Of a DNA stretch of 44,615 bases, positions 28,324 to 36,519 are shown piece by piece. The notes under the pieces are model-generated. The model saw only the letters and a list, made by a program, of their open reading frames with translations. It ran no database searches and was not told the origin of the DNA. Source of the DNA: Rhodoferax sp. (lineage in GTDB: Bacteria; Pseudomonadota; Gammaproteobacteria; Burkholderiales; Burkholderiaceae_C); contig JAEUOX010000083.1 in the NCBI GenBank assembly GCA_016790475.1, positions 1 through 44,615 of the forward strand, written 5' to 3'. Numbering within the stretch: the stretch's first letter is position 1; every line of letters starts with the position of its first letter. Position numbers and translations under genes: made by a program.

Positions 28324-29931
28324 ATGAAGCTTTCCTCGCTGACACTCGCCGCACTGCTGGCCCTGCTGGCAGGCTGCTCCACGACGGGCGGCCTTCCACC
28401 GGCGCCGGCGGCGGCACCGGCCACGGAAGCTGTGACGCAGGCGCCAGCCGCCAGCACGACGCAGGCGGCACCCGCCGCGCCGGTTGCCGCAGCCCCGCTG
28501 CGCCGGGCGGATGCCCCGGCGGCGGCCGCCAACACCGCACCCGCCGTGGCGCAGCCGCAGGCGCCGCTCGCCCCACTGACCGCCCACCACGCCGCGTCGC
28601 TGAACGTCGCGCTGCTGACCCCGCCGACCGACCTCTGGGAGCGCATCCGGCGCGGCTATGCCATGCCGGACCTGCAGAATGATCTGGTCCGCGACCGTGA
28701 GCAGTGGTACGCGACCCGGCCGGACTACATGGCCCGCATGACCGAGCGCGGCCGCAAGTACCTGTTCCACATCGTCGAGGAACTCGAGCGGCGCAACATG
28801 CCGACCGAGCTCGCGCTGCTGCCCTTCATCGAGAGTGCGTTCAACCCGCAGGCGGTGTCCAGCGCGAAGGCGGCCGGCATGTGGCAGTTCATGCCCGCCA
28901 CCGGCCGCACCTTCGAACTGAAGCAGAACGCCTTCCGCGACGACCGGCGCGATGTGCTGGCATCCACCCGCGCTGCACTGGACTACCTGCAGAAGCTCTA
29001 CGGCATGTTCGGCGACTGGCACCTCGCACTGGCCGCCTACAACTGGGGCGAAGGCAGTGTCGGGCGGGCCATCGCCCGCAACCGGGCGGCGGGCCTGGGC
29101 ACCAGCTATGTCGATCTGACGATGCCGGCGGAAACCCGGATGTACGTGCCCAAGCTGCAGGCGGTCAAGAACCTGGTCTCCGCACCGCAGAGCTATGGCG
29201 CGACGCTGCCGGTCGTCGAGAACCACCCCTACTTCCAGACGGTCACGCTGACGCGCGACATCGACGTGGCGCTGGCGGCCCGGCTGGCCGAGGTGGACGA
29301 GGAGGATTTCAAGGCCCTGAACCCGTCGCTGAACCGGCCGGTGATCCTGGCGGCGGGCACGCCGGAGATCCTGCTGCCCTGGGACAACGCGGCCACGTTC
29401 ACGCGCAACCTGCAGGCCCGCGGCAATGCCCCGCTGGCCACCTGGACCGCCTGGCAGGCGCCCAGCACAATGCAGCCGGCCGCAGCGGCCAAGCGGGTCG
29501 GCATGTCCGAGCAGGAGTTGCGGGACGTCAACCGCATTCCGCGCGGCGTGCTGATCAAGGCCGGCTCCACCTTGCTGGTGGCACGCCCGGCGACGGTGCG
29601 CCAGGACGTCGCGGAGCATGTGGCCGACAACGCGCAGCTCAGCCTGAGCCCGCTGCCGCTGCTGGCGCGCAAGACGGTGCGCGCGGCGCGCGGCGATACC
29701 GTCGCCAGCTTCGCGCGCCGCAACCGCGTGCCGGCGGCCAGCGTCGCCGAGTGGAACAACCTGCCGAGCGGTGCAACGCTGCGCCCGGGCCAGAGCCTCA
29801 CGGTCTATGTGGCGGCGCGGGCGAGTGCCGCCAGCAGCGTGGCCCGCGCCCCGGCCAAGGCCAAGCCGCGGGTTTCGGCGGGTGCCAAGCCGCGCGCCAA
29901 GGGGAAGCCCGTCAAGCTCGCGCGGCAGTGA
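28324..29931 (+). CDS. mltD: Membrane-bound lytic murein transglycosylase D-like lipoprotein
   Basis: Cleaves the MurNAc-GlcNAc bond of peptidoglycan with formation of 1,6-anhydroMurNAc. 535 residues. A lipoprotein signal ends LLALLAGC with C18 as lipidation site. An Ala/Pro-rich linker (20-90) spans to the SLT domain. The catalytic glutamate is E170 in LLPFIESAFNPQAVSSAKAAG, followed by MWQFMPATGR and ALAAYNWGEGSVGRAI. The C-terminal part contains LysM-like repeats, the last being TVRAARGDTVASFARRNRV with WNNLPSGATLRPGQSL. The tail is Lys/Ala/Pro-rich and basic. The ATG at 28324 begins a good lipoprotein signal. Confidence 0.94.
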   Translation: MKLSSLTLAALLALLAGCSTTGGLPPAPAAAPATEAVTQAPAASTTQAAPAAPVAAAPLRRADAPAAAANTAPAVAQPQAPLAPLTAHHAASLNVALLTPPTDLWERIRRGYAMPDLQNDLVRDREQWYATRPDYMARMTERGRKYLFHIVEELERRNMPTELALLPFIESAFNPQAVSSAKAAGMWQFMPATGRTFELKQNAFRDDRRDVLASTRAALDYLQKLYGMFGDWHLALAAYNWGEGSVGRAIARNRAAGLGTSYVDLTMPAETRMYVPKLQAVKNLVSAPQSYGATLPVVENHPYFQTVTLTRDIDVALAARLAEVDEEDFKALNPSLNRPVILAAGTPEILLPWDNAATFTRNLQARGNAPLATWTAWQAPSTMQPAAAAKRVGMSEQELRDVNRIPRGVLIKAGSTLLVARPATVRQDVAEHVADNAQLSLSPLPLLARKTVRAARGDTVASFARRNRVPAASVAEWNNLPSGATLRPGQSLTVYVAARASAASSVARAPAKAKPRVSAGAKPRAKGKPVKLARQ

Positions 29932-29933
29932 AT

Positions 29934-29960
29934 CCGCGCGCCGCTCAGGCGCGGAACTTT
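29934..29960 (+). terminator. Possible terminator after mltD
   Basis: CCGCGC (29934-29939) and GCGCGG (29949-29954) form a 6-bp stem, followed by AACTTTTCC. It overlaps the 3' end of the convergent substrate-binding protein gene. The stem is short and the T-run interrupted. Confidence 0.3.
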
Positions 29961-30988
29961 TCCTTCGCCCGCCGCGAGAAGTCGTTGGTGAAGGTACGCG
30001 CCAGGTCGATGCGCTCGCCCTTGAACGAGGAGTCCAGACGTGTCACGGTGCGCAGCGCCGTGCGTACGCCGTCGTCGGGTATCAGCCCGTCGGTCGCGAT
30101 GGCTTCGCGGACCTTGTTGAACGAAGCCAGGTACAGGCCCCGGTCGCCCAGCAGGTAGGACTCGGGCACGACCTTGATGATGTCGCTCGGGCCGGCCGTC
30201 TGCAGCCACTTGAGCGCATGCACCACCGCGTTGGCGACCGCCTGCACCGTCTGCGGGTGCTTCTGCACGAAATCCGCCGACGCATACAGGCTCGGCCCGA
30301 CGACCGGCCCGCCAAAGAGCTCCTGGCTGCCTCGCAGCGACCGGGTATCGGCAATCACGCGCACGTCGGAGCGGGACTCCAGCAGCGTCATCACCGGCTC
30401 ATGGTGGCTGATCGCATCGAGCTGCCCGGCGCGCATCGCCTGCACGGCTGCGGCCGGCGACGCGTGCTCGACGAGTTGCACATCCTGTGCCAGCAGCCCG
30501 TTGCGTTGCAGCACCAGCAGGGCCACCATCGCGGACATCGTGCCGACGGCGCTGACGCCGATCCGTCGGCCCTTGAGGTCCGCCACGCTGCGGAAGGACG
30601 GCAGATTGCGGGTGGATACGCCCAGCGCCACCTGCGGCGCCCGCCCCAGCATCACGAACGCGCGGTACGGCTGGTTGCGCCCCTGCAGGCTGATGGTGTG
30701 CTCGAACGCGCCGGCCACGATGTCGCCGCCGCCGTCCTGCACCGCCTGCACGGTACGCAGGCCGCCGCCAAAATCATGCAGGTCGACGTCCAGCCCCTCG
30801 GAGGCGAAGTAGCCCAGGCGGTCGGCGATCGTCAGCGGCAGGCAGGCCAGCGACGCAGGCGCACCCAGCCCGACGATCAGCCGGGCCTTCTCGGGCTTGC
30901 CCTGGGCGCGGGCCGGGAGGACCGACGCCGCCAGCGCTGCGGCAGCGACAGCGAGGAGTTCCCTGCGGTCCATGCGCATGCCTTCCAT
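29945..30988 (-). CDS. ABC transporter substrate-binding protein, nitrate/sulfonate/taurine type
   Basis: Periplasmic binding protein of the SsuA/TauA/NMT1-like class. 347 residues. The signal MDRRELLAVAAAALAASVLPARAQ has a twin arginine and could use the Tat route. The mature part has LACLPLTIADRLGYFASEGLDVDL and the hinge regions LKGRRIGVSAVGTMS and AGQLDAISHHEPVMTLLES. I start at MEGMRMDRRE (AGGAG nine bases upstream); two later in-frame ATGs are possible. No permease or ATPase gene is nearby, so it is an orphan, either serving a distant ABC system or acting as a receptor. Ligand unknown. Confidence 0.88.
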   Translation of the reverse strand: MEGMRMDRRELLAVAAAALAASVLPARAQGKPEKARLIVGLGAPASLACLPLTIADRLGYFASEGLDVDLHDFGGGLRTVQAVQDGGGDIVAGAFEHTISLQGRNQPYRAFVMLGRAPQVALGVSTRNLPSFRSVADLKGRRIGVSAVGTMSAMVALLVLQRNGLLAQDVQLVEHASPAAAVQAMRAGQLDAISHHEPVMTLLESRSDVRVIADTRSLRGSQELFGGPVVGPSLYASADFVQKHPQTVQAVANAVVHALKWLQTAGPSDIIKVVPESYLLGDRGLYLASFNKVREAIATDGLIPDDGVRTALRTVTRLDSSFKGERIDLARTFTNDFSRRAKEKFRA

Positions 30989-31114
30989 CCGCTGACGCTC
31001 CTTCCCGGTGGTGGTGTTGGTCTGCCTCAAGGCTACCAAACCACCGCGCCTGGCGCATCGGGGTGATCCCGAAAGGGAAACTACCTAGTCGCAATGCACC
31101 GGCAAGGGACAACC

Positions 31115-31528
31115 TCAGTGATAGCCGGCAAACAGGATCGCGACATTGACAGCCAGCGCCAGCGTCCAGACCAGCGAGCGCGCCGTGGCCTGCCCCCCGA
31201 CATACAGCAGGATGTAGACCACGCGCAACACCACGAAGACGAAGGCCAGGATGTCCAGCAGGCTCTGGCGGGCGCCAAGCTGCTGGGCCAGCACGACGGC
31301 ACCGATGAAGAACGGGAGCGCCTCGAAGCTGTTGGCCTGGGCCGCGTTCGCACGGGCCCGCCAGTCCGTCTGGCGCGCCAGCCAGGCCCGCGGATCGCCG
31401 TTGTCGTAACCACCCTGGCTGCGCGGCGTGCGGAAGCTGCCAGCCTTCGCGATGCCGGCGCACACGATCGGCAGCAGCGCCACCACCAGCACGCACCAGT
31501 GGACCAGCGAGAAATGGACGGGTGTCAT
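31115..31528 (-). CDS. MAPEG family membrane protein
   Basis: 137 residues with four hydrophobic segments: HWCVLVVALLPIVCAGIA, FEALPFFIGAVVLAQQL, LLDILAFVFVVLRVVYILLYV and SLVWTLALAVNVAILFAGY. The ANAAQANSFEALPFF and RVVYILLY motifs are typical of bacterial MAPEG proteins, a group including membrane glutathione transferases. The function here is unknown. It starts 21 bases after recR on the same strand, so it may be transcribed with dnaX-ybaB-recR. Confidence 0.9.
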   Translation of the reverse strand: MTPVHFSLVHWCVLVVALLPIVCAGIAKAGSFRTPRSQGGYDNGDPRAWLARQTDWRARANAAQANSFEALPFFIGAVVLAQQLGARQSLLDILAFVFVVLRVVYILLYVGGQATARSLVWTLALAVNVAILFAGYH

Positions 31529-31549
31529 GGAGTACTTTCGATATGGGGG

Positions 31550-32140
31550 TCAGCGCCGGTCCACCAGCGCATGGGCGATCGTGCCCAGGTCGACATATTC
31601 CAGTTCGCTGCCGACCGGCACACCGCGCGCCAGGCGCGTGATCGTCAGCCCGCGCGGGCGCAGGTATTCGCTGATCACGTGCGCGGTAGCCTCCCCTTCG
31701 GCGGTGAAGTTGGTGGCCAGGATCACCTCGCGCACGACGCCGTCGCAGGCCCGCTGGAACAGGTGCTGCAGGCCGATGTCCCGCGGACCGATGCCGTCCA
31801 GCGGACTGAGCTTGCCCATCAGCACGAAATACAGGCCCTGGTAGGCGCCAGTGCGCTCGACGGCGGACTGGTCGGCAGGCGTCTCGACGACGCACAGGCG
31901 CGTCGTGTCGCGGCGCTTGTCCAGGCAGGTACTGCAGACAGGTGCCTCGGTGAAGGTATGGCAGCGTTCACAGTGGTGCACCGCATCGGTGGCCTGTGCC
32001 AGCGCCTGCGCCAGCGTGCGGGCGCCGTCGCGGTCGTGCTGCAGCAGGTGAAAGGCCATCCGCGACGCCGACTTCACGCCCACGCCGGGCAGGCGGCGCA
32101 GCGCCTGGATCAGCGCCTCGAGCGCATGCGAATCGGCCAT
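31550..32140 (-). CDS. recR: Recombination protein RecR
   Basis: Works with RecF and RecO to load RecA on single-strand gaps. 196 residues. An N-terminal helix-hairpin-helix ([21 protein letters not shown]) is followed by the zinc finger C57, C60, C69, C72 (CERC, CSTC), then a Toprim domain ([27 protein letters not shown]). [11 protein letters not shown] is the conserved Walker B-like stretch. It follows ybaB by 25 bases in the common dnaX-ybaB-recR order. Confidence 0.97.
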   Translation of the reverse strand: MADSHALEALIQALRRLPGVGVKSASRMAFHLLQHDRDGARTLAQALAQATDAVHHCERCHTFTEAPVCSTCLDKRRDTTRLCVVETPADQSAVERTGAYQGLYFVLMGKLSPLDGIGPRDIGLQHLFQRACDGVVREVILATNFTAEGEATAHVISEYLRPRGLTITRLARGVPVGSELEYVDLGTIAHALVDRR

Positions 32141-32165
32141 GGGGGCGCGGTCGGCGGGTCGGGTG

Positions 32166-32498
32166 TCAGAACGGGAACTTCATGCCGCCGGGCAGGCCCG
32201 GCATGCCGGCGGTGAGCTTGCCCATCTTCTCGTTGGACGTCTCCTCGGCCTTGCGCACTGCGGCATTGAAGGCGGCAGCGACCAGGTCCTCCAGCATGTC
32301 CTTGTCCTCCGCCAGCAGGCTCGGATCGATCGTGACACGGCGCACGTCGTGCTTGCAGGTCATCAGCACCTTGACCAGCCCCGCGCCGGACTCGCCGGTG
32401 ACCTCGACCGACGCCAGTTCCTCCTGCGCCTTCTTGAGGTTGTCCTGCATGGCCTGGGCCTGCTTCATGAGGCCGGCGAGTTGTCCTTTGTTGAACAT
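32166..32498 (-). CDS. YbaB/EbfC family nucleoid-associated protein
   Basis: 110 residues forming the tweezer-like DNA-binding dimer of this family. The helix [19 protein letters not shown] is followed by [32 protein letters not shown] and [17 protein letters not shown]. The C-terminus is Gly/Met/Pro-rich ([12 protein letters not shown]), as usual. It sits between dnaX and recR, the conserved position of ybaB. Confidence 0.96.
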   Translation of the reverse strand: MFNKGQLAGLMKQAQAMQDNLKKAQEELASVEVTGESGAGLVKVLMTCKHDVRRVTIDPSLLAEDKDMLEDLVAAAFNAAVRKAEETSNEKMGKLTAGMPGLPGGMKFPF

Positions 32499-32561
32499 GG
32501 GTTTCCTTGTGAGCTAGAGATGGAACAGGAGAGCCGGCAGCGCGGCCGCGACCGGGACGGC

Positions 32562-34274
32562 CTACAGCGGGCGAATGCTGCCGGGCACGATTTTCGCCCC
32601 AAAATCACGCATCATCGTCTGCACGAACGGGTCCTCGAAGATGATGCGTTCCGCGGCCAACTGGCGCTCGGCGGCGGCGGCGGCATTGCGGCGGGCCGGG
32701 CTGTCGGTGACGCGGCCCACCTCCACCGCCAGCTGCACCGGATGCCCGGCGGCCTGCAGGGCCTGCGCCAGGCGCTCCCGGGTGCTGTTCTGGTTCAGGG
32801 ACTCGCGCTCGACCCGTAGCAGCCACTGGTCGGTATCGCGGGCGACGAGTTGCGACTGCAGGGCCAGTTCGCGGACCAGCGCCGTGATGGCCTCCGAGGC
32901 CACCAGTGCCAGCACCGTGGCGTGCCAGAAGGCGCCCTCCTCGGTCGGCACCAGCACCGGCTGCGCCACCCGGGCAGCGGCGGTCTCGGCCCGCGTATCG
33001 GCCTGCACACGCACCGGCACCGCCAGCACCGGGGTCTGTGCGGTGGACGCTGCCGGGGCGGTTACCGGAGCGGCCCCCGCCGGTTCCGGACGCTGCGAAG
33101 CCAGGACCGGCAGGACCTGCCCCGGCGGCAGCGCGTCATTCAGAGTTTTTTTTTCCGCCGGCCCGCTGCGGGGCGCCGCCGGCTTGAACGCCAGCAGCCG
33201 CAGCAGCACCATCGTCAGCGCGGCGTATTCGTCCGGCGCCAGGCCGAGTTCGGCGCGGCCATGCAGGCACATGCTGTAGAGCAACTGGGTCTCGTCCGCC
33301 GGCATGGCGGCCGCCAGCCGGGTGATCTCCGCGGTGTCCGGATCGGCCGCGTCGGCCGCCGTGGGCACCGCCTGCAGCACCGCCATGCGCTGCAGCACGA
33401 GCGACATCTCCTCCAGCGTCGAGGCCGGGCTCAGGCCCCGCAGGCGCAGGTCGTCGACGATGGCGACCACCGCCGCACCGTCGCTCTGGGCCAGCGCGGC
33501 AATCAGCCGGAACACATAGGAGCGGTCCACGCTGCCCAGCATCTGGTGCACATGGGCTTCCACCAGGCGCCCCCCGCCGAAGGCGATGGCCTGGTCCGTC
33601 AGCGACAGCGCATCGCGCATCGAGCCCCGGGCCGCACGGGCCAGCAGGCGCAGCGAGGCGGTATCGGCCTCGACCGATTCGTCCCCCAGCACCCGGCCCA
33701 GGTGCTCCAGGATGGTCTCGGGCGCCATCGGCCGCAGGTTGAACTGCAGGCAGCGCGACAGCACCGTGACCGGCACCTTCTGCGGATCGGTCGTGGCCAG
33801 CACGAACTTCAGGTATTCGGGGGGCTCCTCCAGCGTCTTCAGCATCGCGTTGAAGGCCGGGCCGGTGAGCATGTGCACCTCGTCGACCATGAAGACCTTG
33901 AAGCGGCCCTGCACCGGCTTGTAGACCGCCTGCTCCAGCAGCGTCTGCACGTCGTCGATGCCGCGGTTGGAGGCGGCGTCCAGTTCGGTGTAGTCGATGA
34001 AGCGGCCGGCATCGATGTCGCTGCAGGCCTGGCACACGCCGCAGGGCTGCGAGGTGATGCCGCCGTCGCCCTGCGGCCCGACGCAGTTCAGCGATTTGGC
34101 AAGGATCCGCGAGACCGTCGTCTTGCCGACGCCGCGCGTGCCGGTGAACAGGTAGGCATGGTGCAGCCGCTGGGAATCCAGCGCATTCGTGAGCGCCCGC
34201 ACGACATGCTCCTGCCCGACCATCTGCATGAAATTCTTCGGACGGTACTTGCGGGCCAGCACGACATAGGACAT
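32562..34274 (-). CDS. dnaX: DNA polymerase III subunits tau (and probably gamma)
   Basis: Clamp-loader ATPase. 570 residues. Walker A is GTRGVGKTT (45-53), the zinc ligands are C64, C78, C81 and C84, and Walker B is VFMVDEVHML with the sensor VLSRCLQF. After domain III (to about residue 365) the chain becomes Pro/Ala/Thr-rich and then has a C-terminal domain that would contact the polymerase and helicase. A run of nine A residues (33146-33154 on the minus strand) encodes EKK at about 373; slipping back one base gives a stop three codons later, so a 379-residue gamma form is likely. A TAGAAT box ends 6 bases before the ATG, so the mRNA may be leaderless. It heads dnaX-ybaB-recR. Confidence 0.97.
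   Translation of the reverse strand: MSYVVLARKYRPKNFMQMVGQEHVVRALTNALDSQRLHHAYLFTGTRGVGKTTVSRILAKSLNCVGPQGDGGITSQPCGVCQACSDIDAGRFIDYTELDAASNRGIDDVQTLLEQAVYKPVQGRFKVFMVDEVHMLTGPAFNAMLKTLEEPPEYLKFVLATTDPQKVPVTVLSRCLQFNLRPMAPETILEHLGRVLGDESVEADTASLRLLARAARGSMRDALSLTDQAIAFGGGRLVEAHVHQMLGSVDRSYVFRLIAALAQSDGAAVVAIVDDLRLRGLSPASTLEEMSLVLQRMAVLQAVPTAADAADPDTAEITRLAAAMPADETQLLYSMCLHGRAELGLAPDEYAALTMVLLRLLAFKPAAPRSGPAEKKTLNDALPPGQVLPVLASQRPEPAGAAPVTAPAASTAQTPVLAVPVRVQADTRAETAAARVAQPVLVPTEEGAFWHATVLALVASEAITALVRELALQSQLVARDTDQWLLRVERESLNQNSTRERLAQALQAAGHPVQLAVEVGRVTDSPARRNAAAAAERQLAAERIIFEDPFVQTMMRDFGAKIVPGSIRPL
33136..33156 (-). promoter_or_regulatory. A9 slippage site in dnaX producing the gamma subunit
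   Basis: On the minus strand the codons read GCG GAA AAA AAA ACT. A -1 shift on the nine A residues gives AAC TCT GAA TGA, ending at 33136. The gene is GC-rich and such a run is otherwise absent nearby. A GC-rich stem, CTGCC/GGCAG, lies just downstream. In E. coli dnaX uses -1 ribosomal frameshifting on A-AAA-AAG and Thermus dnaX uses transcriptional slippage on A9; either could act here. Confidence 0.7.
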
Positions 34275-34331
34275 GGAGCCATTCTAGTGAGTGGCCTGCA
34301 GACGCCGGTCGGCCCGCCGCGCTTCAGGCCG

Positions 34332-34337
34332 TACAAT
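34332..34337 (+). promoter_or_regulatory. -10 box for the SRP RNA gene
   Basis: TACAAT on the plus strand, ending 5-8 bases before the first base of the predicted SRP RNA closing stem (34345). This is the expected distance to the start of transcription. No clear -35 match. Confidence 0.5.
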
Positions 34338-34342
34338 GCGCC

Positions 34343-34440
34343 TCGACGGGCCTTCCCGCATGGTGAAGCGGCCAACCGGGTCAGGTGGGGAACCAAGCAG
34401 CCCTAACTGTGGAGCCAGTGCCGGGGTCAAGGCTCGTCAA
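34343..34440 (+). ncRNA. ffs: Signal recognition particle RNA, small bacterial type (4.5S)
   Basis: RNA scaffold that binds Ffh and targets inner membrane proteins. The domain IV core is visible at 34379-34402: GGTCAGGTGGGGAACC followed by AAGCAGCC, with a GGAA tetraloop. The ends pair: GACGGGCCTT (34345-34354) with AAGGCTCGTC (34429-34438), 10 bp including one G-U. The apical pair next to the tetraloop is GG/CC rather than the CC/GG seen in E. coli. It is divergent from dnaX. A C/T-rich stretch follows (34440-34463) but no hairpin terminator is clear. The ends are estimates to within a few bases. Confidence 0.92.
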
Positions 34441-34470
34441 CTTCCCTCCCCCCCTCTCTCCGGGCCGCGC

Positions 34471-35193
34471 CTAGCGCCCGTACGTCGCCGTCAGGCTGAC
34501 CTTCTCCAGTAGATGGGCGCCCAGCGCCTTGTTCAGCGCAAATGCATGCAACGCCGCCGTCGCGCTGCGCGGGATGCCGGCGGCCTGGTGCAGGTCCTCG
34601 ACATCCAACGCGTACAGCGTGAACACATAGCGGTGCGGACGGTCCGCCACCGGCGGGCAGGGGCCACCGTAGTTGCCGTTGCCGCGCGTGACGCCGGTGT
34701 CGTGGAAATCGTTCATGCCACCCGCCGCCGGCGCGGGCAACGTGGCAGCGGCATTGCCGGCCCCTTGCGGCAGGCCGGTTGCAGAAGCCGGGATGTTGTA
34801 GACCGCCCAATGCCAGAAGCCGCTGCCGGTGGGTGCATCCGGGTCGTGCAGCATCAGCGCCAGCGAGCGGGTGCCACGCGGCAGGTTGCGCCATTCCAGC
34901 GCCGGGGACACGTTCGCGCCGGTGCAGCCGAAGCCTTGCAGCACGAAACGCTGGTCGAAGGTGCCCATGGCCAGGTCCGGGCTCGACAGCTGGAACGGCG
35001 CCGGCTGGGCCCGGGCCAGCAGCGCCGCACCGAGGCCGAGCGCCAGCAGCAGGATCCACCAGACGATGCGTGAGGACCCGCCGGATGCCGGCGTTGCGCG
35101 GCGGGGCCGGGATGACCCTGCCATCGGCCCCAGCTGCGAAGGCATCGTGTCGGCCGGCCCGAGCTGCGAGGGGATGGTGTTGTCGTTGTTCAT
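34471..35193 (-). CDS. YbhB/YbcL family (PEBP-like) protein, membrane-anchored
   Basis: 240 residues. The N-terminal 40 or so are disordered and contain a tandem repeat (PSQLGP twice). A hydrophobic segment at about 43-62 (IVWWILLLALGLGAALLARA) could be a signal or anchor. The PEBP domain starts FQLSSPDLAMGTF, with GANVSPALEW, LMLHDPDAP, FWHWAVYNIP, GNGNYGGPCPP and HRYVFTLYAL, the conserved ligand-pocket motifs. The physiological ligand of bacterial members is unknown. It follows the flavoprotein gene by 47 bases on the same strand. Confidence 0.9.
   Translation of the reverse strand: MNNDNTIPSQLGPADTMPSQLGPMAGSSRPRRATPASGGSSRIVWWILLLALGLGAALLARAQPAPFQLSSPDLAMGTFDQRFVLQGFGCTGANVSPALEWRNLPRGTRSLALMLHDPDAPTGSGFWHWAVYNIPASATGLPQGAGNAAATLPAPAAGGMNDFHDTGVTRGNGNYGGPCPPVADRPHRYVFTLYALDVEDLHQAAGIPRSATAALHAFALNKALGAHLLEKVSLTATYGR
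35126..35180 (-). repeat. Two-copy direct repeat, 30-base period, in the PEBP gene 5' end
   Basis: Copies at 35126-35150 and 35156-35180 differ at a few positions. They encode TIPSQLGPAD and TMPSQLGPMA. The repeat keeps the reading frame and lies in a disordered N-terminal extension. Confidence 0.7.
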
Positions 35194-35240
35194 GCGCTGG
35201 CGGCAGCCTGTCTGCCCGGGAGCCTGTCACGCCCGCGATT

Positions 35241-36509
35241 CTATCGGCCGGCGTCTTCACCGAGGCAGTCCAGCACCGCCAGCGCGGCAGCGCGGCCGCT
35301 GGCCAGACAGGCCGTGAGCAGGTAGCCGCCGGTCGGCGCTTCCCAGTCCAGCATCTCCCCGGCACAGGCCACGCGCGGCAGCGCGCGCAGCATGCCCCGC
35401 GCATCCAGCGCCTCGAAGCGCACGCCGCCCGCGGTGCTGATGGCCTCCGCGATCGGACGCGGCGCGCCCAGCGTCAGCGGCAGCGCCTTGATCGCCGCGG
35501 CCAGACGCTGCGGATCCAGCATCTCGTCGCGCCGCAGGCGCTCATGCAGGATGCCGGCCTTGATGCCCTCGATGCCGAGCCGGCTCTTCAGATGGCTGGC
35601 CAGCGATCGCGAGCCGCGGGGATGCGTCACCTCGGCCAGCACCCGCTGCGGGCTGTGGCCCGGCAGCAGATCGAGCTCCAGCGTGGCGCTGCCCTGAGCG
35701 GCCAGCAATTCGCGCAGGCCGTGGGACGCCGCGTAGACCAGGCTGCCCTCGATGCCGGTGGCTGTGGCCACGAACTCCCCCTTGCGCTGCTGCCAGGCGC
35801 CGGCGGGCCCGTCCTGCCAGCGGATCGCCACCGACTTGAAGGCCTGGCCGGCGAAGCGCTGCGCGAAGTGCGCGGTCCAGCCGCCGGCGACATCGAAGCC
35901 GCAGTTGGCGGGCTGCAGAGGTGCGACGTCCACCTTGTGTTCCTGCAGCCAGGGCACCCAGGCACCGTCGGAACCCAGCCGCGGCCAGCTGGCGCCGCCG
36001 AGCGCCAGGACCACCGCATCCGCCTGCACGGTCTGCTCGCCCTGCGGGGATTGCAGGCGCAGCGCGGGACACGGCGATCCACGCGCCGCCCAGCCGACCC
36101 AACGATGCCGCATGTGGAACTGCACCGGGAACGCCCCATCGGCTGGATGGCGCAACCGGTGCAGCCAGCTGCGCAACAGCGGAGCCGCCTTCATGCCGGT
36201 CGGGAACACGCGCCCCGAGCTGCCGACGAAGGTGTCCACGCCCAGGCCGGCGGCCCACTGCCGCACCGCGTCCGCGCCGAAGGCCTGCAGCATCGGGGCG
36301 AGGTCCGCCGCACGCGCACCGTAGCGCGCCAGGAAGGGCTCCGCCGGCTCGGAATGCGTCAGGTTCAGGCCCCCGATGCCGGCCAGCAGGAACTTGCGGC
36401 CGGCCGACGGCATCGCATCAAACACATGCACCTGCACGCCGCCGCGTGCCAGCATCTCCGCCGCCATCAGCCCGGCCGGGCCGGCGCCTATCACGACCAC
36501 CTGTTGCAT
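35241..36509 (-). CDS. NAD(P)/FAD-dependent flavoprotein, HI0933/BaiN family (TIGR03862-like)
   Basis: 422 residues. The FAD-binding motif starts the protein: VVVIGAGPAGLMAAEMLARGG, with the ribose-binding acidic residue in VHVFDAMPSAGRKFLLAGIGGLN. A central segment, SSGRVFPTGMKAAPLLRSWL, and the C-terminal APTGGYLLTACLASGRAAAL (second FAD contact) are typical of HI0933-like proteins. The reaction is unknown; the family is often named aminoacetone oxidase-like. It starts 10 bases after addA on the same strand, so it is likely in that operon. Confidence 0.9.
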   Translation of the reverse strand: MQQVVVIGAGPAGLMAAEMLARGGVQVHVFDAMPSAGRKFLLAGIGGLNLTHSEPAEPFLARYGARAADLAPMLQAFGADAVRQWAAGLGVDTFVGSSGRVFPTGMKAAPLLRSWLHRLRHPADGAFPVQFHMRHRWVGWAARGSPCPALRLQSPQGEQTVQADAVVLALGGASWPRLGSDGAWVPWLQEHKVDVAPLQPANCGFDVAGGWTAHFAQRFAGQAFKSVAIRWQDGPAGAWQQRKGEFVATATGIEGSLVYAASHGLRELLAAQGSATLELDLLPGHSPQRVLAEVTHPRGSRSLASHLKSRLGIEGIKAGILHERLRRDEMLDPQRLAAAIKALPLTLGAPRPIAEAISTAGGVRFEALDARGMLRALPRVACAGEMLDWEAPTGGYLLTACLASGRAAALAVLDCLGEDAGR

Positions 36510-36519
36510 CGCAGCGTCC

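Noticed and set aside
33136..34035. A separate gene in the 300-codon frame ending at 33136
   Set aside because: It is the -1 frame of dnaX. Only its last codons (after the A9 run) are meaningful, as the gamma subunit end.
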